Of a DNA stretch of 34,318 nucleotides, positions 31,440-34,318 are shown one piece after another. Numbering within the stretch: position 1 is the stretch's first letter; every line of letters starts with the position of its first letter. The stretch covers positions 1-34,318 of the forward strand of contig CANSQM010000027.1 of NCBI GenBank assembly GCA_947649205.1, read 5' to 3'. Origin of the DNA: an uncultured Enterorhabdus sp. GTDB taxonomy: Bacteria; Actinomycetota; Coriobacteriia; Coriobacteriales; Eggerthellaceae. Made by a program: the position numbers and the translations under genes. The notes beneath the pieces were generated by a model. It saw nothing but the letters and a program-made list of their open reading frames with translations. It was not told the origin of the DNA and did not search any database.

Positions 31440-32728
31440 CAACGGCGGCGGAAGTGCGCCTGTGGGGAACGACCATCGGCTCGGTGGCCGTAGAAGAGGG
31501 AAGCCCCTTCGCGCGATTCGAGTACGACGAGGCCTTCTCGCGAAGCGGCATTCAGCTCGCCCCTCTTGCGATGCCGCTTTCCCAGCAGGTATATTCCTTT
31601 CCCCAGCTTTCCGTCGACTCGTTCCACGGATTGCCCGGACTTCTCTCCGATTCGCTGCCCGACAAGTTCGGAAACGCCGTCATCGACAGCTGGCTCGAGT
31701 CCCAGGGTCGACCGCGGGGGTCCTTGAACGCTGTGGAGCGGCTCTGCTACACCGGATCCCGCGGCATGGGCGCTCTCGAGTACGTTCCCGCTATCGGGCC
31801 GGTTTCCGATCCTCGGGAGGTCCTGCGCGTCGACGCCCTGGTCGAACTCGCGTCTCGGATCCTTTCCCAGCGCGAGTCGGTGCGGGTCTCTGACGCCGAT
31901 CACGCCATGGAACAGATCATCAGGGTCGGCACCTCGGCCGGCGGCGCGCGCGCCAAGGCCGTGGTGGCGTGGAACGAGGAGACGGGGGAGATGCGCTCCG
32001 GTCAGGTGGACGCGGGTCGGGGATTCGGGCATTGGCTCATCAAGTTCGATGGCGTTGCGGGGAACCGCGACAAGGAGGCCGAGGACGGCCCGCGCTACAC
32101 GGTGATCGAATACGCCTACTACCTCATGGCGCGCGCTGCGGGCATAGCGATGACCGAATGCCGTCTTTTCGACGAGGGCGGCCGGAGGCATTTCATGACG
32201 CGGCGGTTCGACCGGTCGGGTGTCGACGGGTCGAAGCTCCATATGCAGACTCTGGGCGGCTTGGCCCACTTCGACTTCAACGTGCCCGGTGCCCACAGCT
32301 ACGAGCAGGCTGCTCTTGTGGCCCGGCGCGTCGGGCTGGGCCAGGCGGAAGCCGAGGAGCTGTTCCGGCGCATGGCGTTCAACGTGGCTGCGCGCAACCA
32401 GGACGATCATGTCAAGAACATCTCCTTCCTGATGGACAGAAGGGGCGCTTGGAGTCTTGCGCCCGCCTACGATGTCACCTATGCATACAATCCTGCGGGC
32501 GCCTGGACGGACAGCCACCAGATGACCGTCAACGGCAAGCGCGACGGCATCGGACGGGAAGACTGCCTCGCCGCCGCGGCGGCCATGAGCATCAAGGCGC
32601 CGCGGGCGAAAGAGATATTGGCCGAGGTGAATGGGGCAGTGAACCGCTGGGCCTCCTTCGCTGATGAGGCCGCTCTGCCCGAGCCGATCGCAGCCGCGCT
32701 CGCCGAGCAGTTCGTGTCCCTGGAGTAA
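31436..32728 (+). CDS. HipA-family serine/threonine kinase toxin
   Basis: A 430-residue kinase of the HipA family; E. coli HipA phosphorylates glutamyl-tRNA synthetase and causes persistence. The N-terminal subdomain (HipA_N, about 1-110) holds LPGLLSDSLPDKFGN. The Gly-rich segment GTSAGGARAKAV corresponds to the ATP/P-loop region. The catalytic loop is NQDDHVKN (Asp323, Asp324, His325), and the metal-binding Asp346 is in APAYDVTYA. All key residues are present, so the kinase is probably active. ATG 31436 overlaps the HipB stop (ATGA). The target is not readable from sequence; other HipA relatives hit other aminoacyl-tRNA synthetases. Confidence 0.85.
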   Translation: MTTAAEVRLWGTTIGSVAVEEGSPFARFEYDEAFSRSGIQLAPLAMPLSQQVYSFPQLSVDSFHGLPGLLSDSLPDKFGNAVIDSWLESQGRPRGSLNAVERLCYTGSRGMGALEYVPAIGPVSDPREVLRVDALVELASRILSQRESVRVSDADHAMEQIIRVGTSAGGARAKAVVAWNEETGEMRSGQVDAGRGFGHWLIKFDGVAGNRDKEAEDGPRYTVIEYAYYLMARAAGIAMTECRLFDEGGRRHFMTRRFDRSGVDGSKLHMQTLGGLAHFDFNVPGAHSYEQAALVARRVGLGQAEAEELFRRMAFNVAARNQDDHVKNISFLMDRRGAWSLAPAYDVTYAYNPAGAWTDSHQMTVNGKRDGIGREDCLAAAAAMSIKAPRAKEILAEVNGAVNRWASFADEAALPEPIAAALAEQFVSLE

Positions 32729-32806
32729 GCGGACTGTTCGAACGAACCGAAATACCGATGTGCCTACCCCTTTTGGGGAATGCGGGGAAGGCGGCACGCG
32801 GATAGA

Positions 32807-32828
32807 CTCCTCTCGTGAAGAGAGGAGG
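32807..32828 (+). promoter_or_regulatory. Hairpin covering the mocA-like ribosome site
   Basis: CTCCTCTC (32807-32814), loop GTGAA, and GAGAGGAG (32820-32827) form a perfect 8-bp stem. The Shine-Dalgarno AGGAGG of the next gene (32823-32828) lies almost wholly in the 3' arm, with the ATG 8 nt further on, so folding would limit translation. Confidence 0.6.
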
Positions 32829-32836
32829 TGCGGGCT

Positions 32837-33457
32837 ATGGAAGTGTTCTCGAAGACGTGCGTCGCCGTGCTGGCCGCCGGGGCCTCCCGGCGCTTCGGCG
32901 CACCGAAGCTGCTCGCCCCCTTCGCCGGCTCGACCCTGCTCGATCGGGCCGTTGCCGCGGCGACGGGATCGGCGGCCGATTGCGCCGCCGTGGTGGCAGG
33001 GGCCTATCATCGGGAGATGACCGAGCACTTGGAGGCGTGCTGCACGCCGTGCCGCATCCTGCGCAACCGCCAGTGGGAGGCCGGTCAGGCCGCCTCCGTG
33101 CACGCGGCGGTGCGCTTCGCCCGGGCCCAGGGTGCGAGCGCGTTGCTGGTTATGGTGGCCGACCAGCCCCGGGTGACCGCGGCGCACCTGAACGCGCTTC
33201 TGTGGGAGTACGATCAGGGAAGTGCCCAGGCCTACCTGTCCGCCACCGACCACGGCCACGGCAATCCCTGCATTTTCGATGAGTCGCTCTTCGACGACCT
33301 GCTCGCCCTGCAAGGCGACGAGGGGGCCCGGGCGCTCTTCCGCACGCGCCGCGACGTGACGGCGCGCCATGTACACTTCGACGATCCCCACCTGTTCGAG
33401 GATGTGGACATATCGGCTGACCTGCGCCGTCTCGAGGAGGCGATGGCTCGTGGCTAG
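32837..33457 (+). CDS. MocA-like nucleotidyltransferase (molybdenum cofactor cytidylyltransferase family)
   Basis: A 206-residue member of the NTP_transf_3 family (MocA/YgfJ-like). The nucleotide-binding signature AAGASRRFGAPKLL (13-26) is complete. GQAASVHAAVRFA and VMVADQPRVTAAHL are family motifs, with the metal Asp in ADQP. Family members convert molybdopterin cofactor to its CMP or other nucleotide form, or act in selenium-dependent molybdenum hydroxylase maturation. Overlap with a SufS-like gene supports a cofactor-sulfuration context. ATG 32837 follows AGGAGG at 8 nt. The substrate is inferred from the family. Confidence 0.85.
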   Translation: MEVFSKTCVAVLAAGASRRFGAPKLLAPFAGSTLLDRAVAAATGSAADCAAVVAGAYHREMTEHLEACCTPCRILRNRQWEAGQAASVHAAVRFARAQGASALLVMVADQPRVTAAHLNALLWEYDQGSAQAYLSATDHGHGNPCIFDESLFDDLLALQGDEGARALFRTRRDVTARHVHFDDPHLFEDVDISADLRRLEEAMARG

Positions 33458-34318
33458 CCCGCATCTCACCGCATTCGCCTCACCCGCTCTGGCCGCTCCC
33501 GCCGCACCGCCGCTCGACCGCGGTGCCTATCCCATCCTGGAGCGGCGCATGGGGCCTGCGGGGGAACGCCCGCTCGTCTACCTGGACAGCGCGGCTACCG
33601 CCCTTGTGTCCAGCGCCGTCACCGATGCCTATGCCGATTTCCTGCACACGAGCTGCGCGAACATCCATCGCGGTGCCCATGCGCTGGCCGAGGAGGCCAC
33701 CGACGCCTACGAGTGCGCCCGCGAGCACGTGGCCCGCTTCTTCGGGGTGGGCGACGCGGCACGGGTCGTGCTCACCCATGGGGCGACCGAGTCCTTGAAC
33801 TTGGCGGCCCGGGGCTGGGCAGAGGGGCATCTGCGGCGCGGGAACGTGATCGCCGTGGCCGAGGACGGCCACCACTCGAACCTCGTCCCGTGGCTCGCGG
33901 CGGCCGAGCGCGCCGGCGCGGAGGTGGCCTGGATTCCCCTTGACGCCGACGGCGTGCTCGACTACGGCGTGTGGAGCAGCATCGCCGAGCTTCGCCCCCG
34001 GCTCGTGGCGCTTTCCAGCCAATCGAACGTACTGGGCTTCCGCCAGCCCGTCCTCGATCGCATCATGGGCGATGCGAGGGCGGCAGGCGCGGCGGTGGTG
34101 CTCGACGGGGCCCAGAGCGCCGCCTGCGACCCCGTGGCCTTCGACCGGTGCGATGCGGACTTCTACGCCTGTTCGGCCCACAAGATGGGAGGCCCCACCG
34201 GCGTGGGCGCCCTGCTGTGCTCGCCGCGCGTCTTTGACGAGATGGAGCCGATGCTTCTCGGCGGCGGCATGGCGGCGGCGGTGGGGCGCGACGGGTGGCG
34301 CCCGCTTGCGGGCACGGC
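33450..34318 (+). CDS. SufS-like cysteine desulfurase, partial (runs off window)
   Basis: 289 codons are visible of a class V aminotransferase-fold PLP enzyme; the 3' end is outside the window. It begins after a 25-residue Ala/Pro-rich lead, then VYLDSAATALVSSAV, SCANIHRGAHALAEEATDAYE, GATESLNLAA and the SufS-type DGHHSNLVPW. The PLP lysine is Lys245 in CSAHKMGGPTGVGALL. GTG 33450 follows GAGGAGG and overlaps the mocA-like stop (33455-33457) by 8 nt, so the two are coupled. A role giving sulfur or selenium to a molybdenum cofactor is suggested by the pairing but not shown. The catalytic-Cys region lies beyond the window. Confidence 0.85.
   Translation, partial: MASPHLTAFASPALAAPAAPPLDRGAYPILERRMGPAGERPLVYLDSAATALVSSAVTDAYADFLHTSCANIHRGAHALAEEATDAYECAREHVARFFGVGDAARVVLTHGATESLNLAARGWAEGHLRRGNVIAVAEDGHHSNLVPWLAAAERAGAEVAWIPLDADGVLDYGVWSSIAELRPRLVALSSQSNVLGFRQPVLDRIMGDARAAGAAVVLDGAQSAACDPVAFDRCDADFYACSAHKMGGPTGVGALLCSPRVFDEMEPMLLGGGMAAAVGRDGWRPLAGT

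Noticed and set aside
31050..31442. Open frame antisense to the HipB-like gene
   Set aside because: It lacks a ribosome site and covers the promoter and HTH gene; a shadow frame.
32767..32778. CCCCTTTTGGGG after hipA as a terminator
   Set aside because: Only a 4-bp stem, with no T tail after it.

Overview
The window is about 34 kb of high-GC bacterial chromosome. It is mostly housekeeping genes on the + strand, with two accessory insertions. The gene set and order (Nif3-like, zinc-ribbon coiled-coil protein, rpmB, Asp23, fakA-like, recG, rsmD, DivIVA-like, yceD, rpmF, plsX, rnc, smc), four-cysteine zinc forms of L28 and L32, frequent GTG/TTG starts, and a surface protein with an LAATGD anchor all suggest an Eggerthellaceae-type member of the Coriobacteriia (Actinomycetota). 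That placement is inference from gene content, not from a marker comparison.

Layout. 1-410: non-coding, with a terminator and a palindromic operator-like site. 411-4321: two-gene operon of a hybrid histidine kinase and a solute-binding lipoprotein, closed by a terminator. 4496-4957 (-): an alkylguanine-DNA alkyltransferase homologue whose nucleophilic Cys is replaced by Ala. 5073-8787: rpe, cysteine desulfurase, PHP phosphatase and Nif3-like protein. 8888-9607: zinc-ribbon coiled-coil protein. 9695-9886: rpmB, followed by two identical tandem terminators. 10112-15310: Asp23-like, fakA-like, recG and rsmD.

15418-22229 is an accessory segment of visibly lower GC. It holds a minus-strand HTH antitoxin / nucleotidyltransferase toxin pair (AbiEii type), a 1241-residue sortase-anchored surface protein whose start region carries a G9 tract in a possible phase-variation arrangement, and an O-antigen-ligase-like membrane protein.

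22395-30985 returns to housekeeping: DivIVA-like protein, yceD, an NCS2 purine permease, rpmF, plsX, rnc and smc. Downstream of smc are a HipBA-type toxin-antitoxin pair (31095-32728) and a MocA-like nucleotidyltransferase that overlaps a SufS-like cysteine desulfurase. The desulfurase runs off the window end and looks like part of a molybdenum-enzyme maturation module.

Functionally the window joins ribosome and translation genes (L28, L32, RsmD, RNase III), phospholipid and fatty-acid entry (PlsX, FakA-like), DNA repair and chromosome organisation (RecG, SMC, ATL-like), sulfur and cofactor chemistry (two cysteine desulfurases, MocA), and surface or defence accessory modules. The strongest leads are the G9 tract over alternative starts of the surface protein, the Cys-to-Ala alkyltransferase, the leaderless toxin-antitoxin operon with an operator-like repeat, and a hairpin that buries the Shine-Dalgarno of the mocA-like gene.
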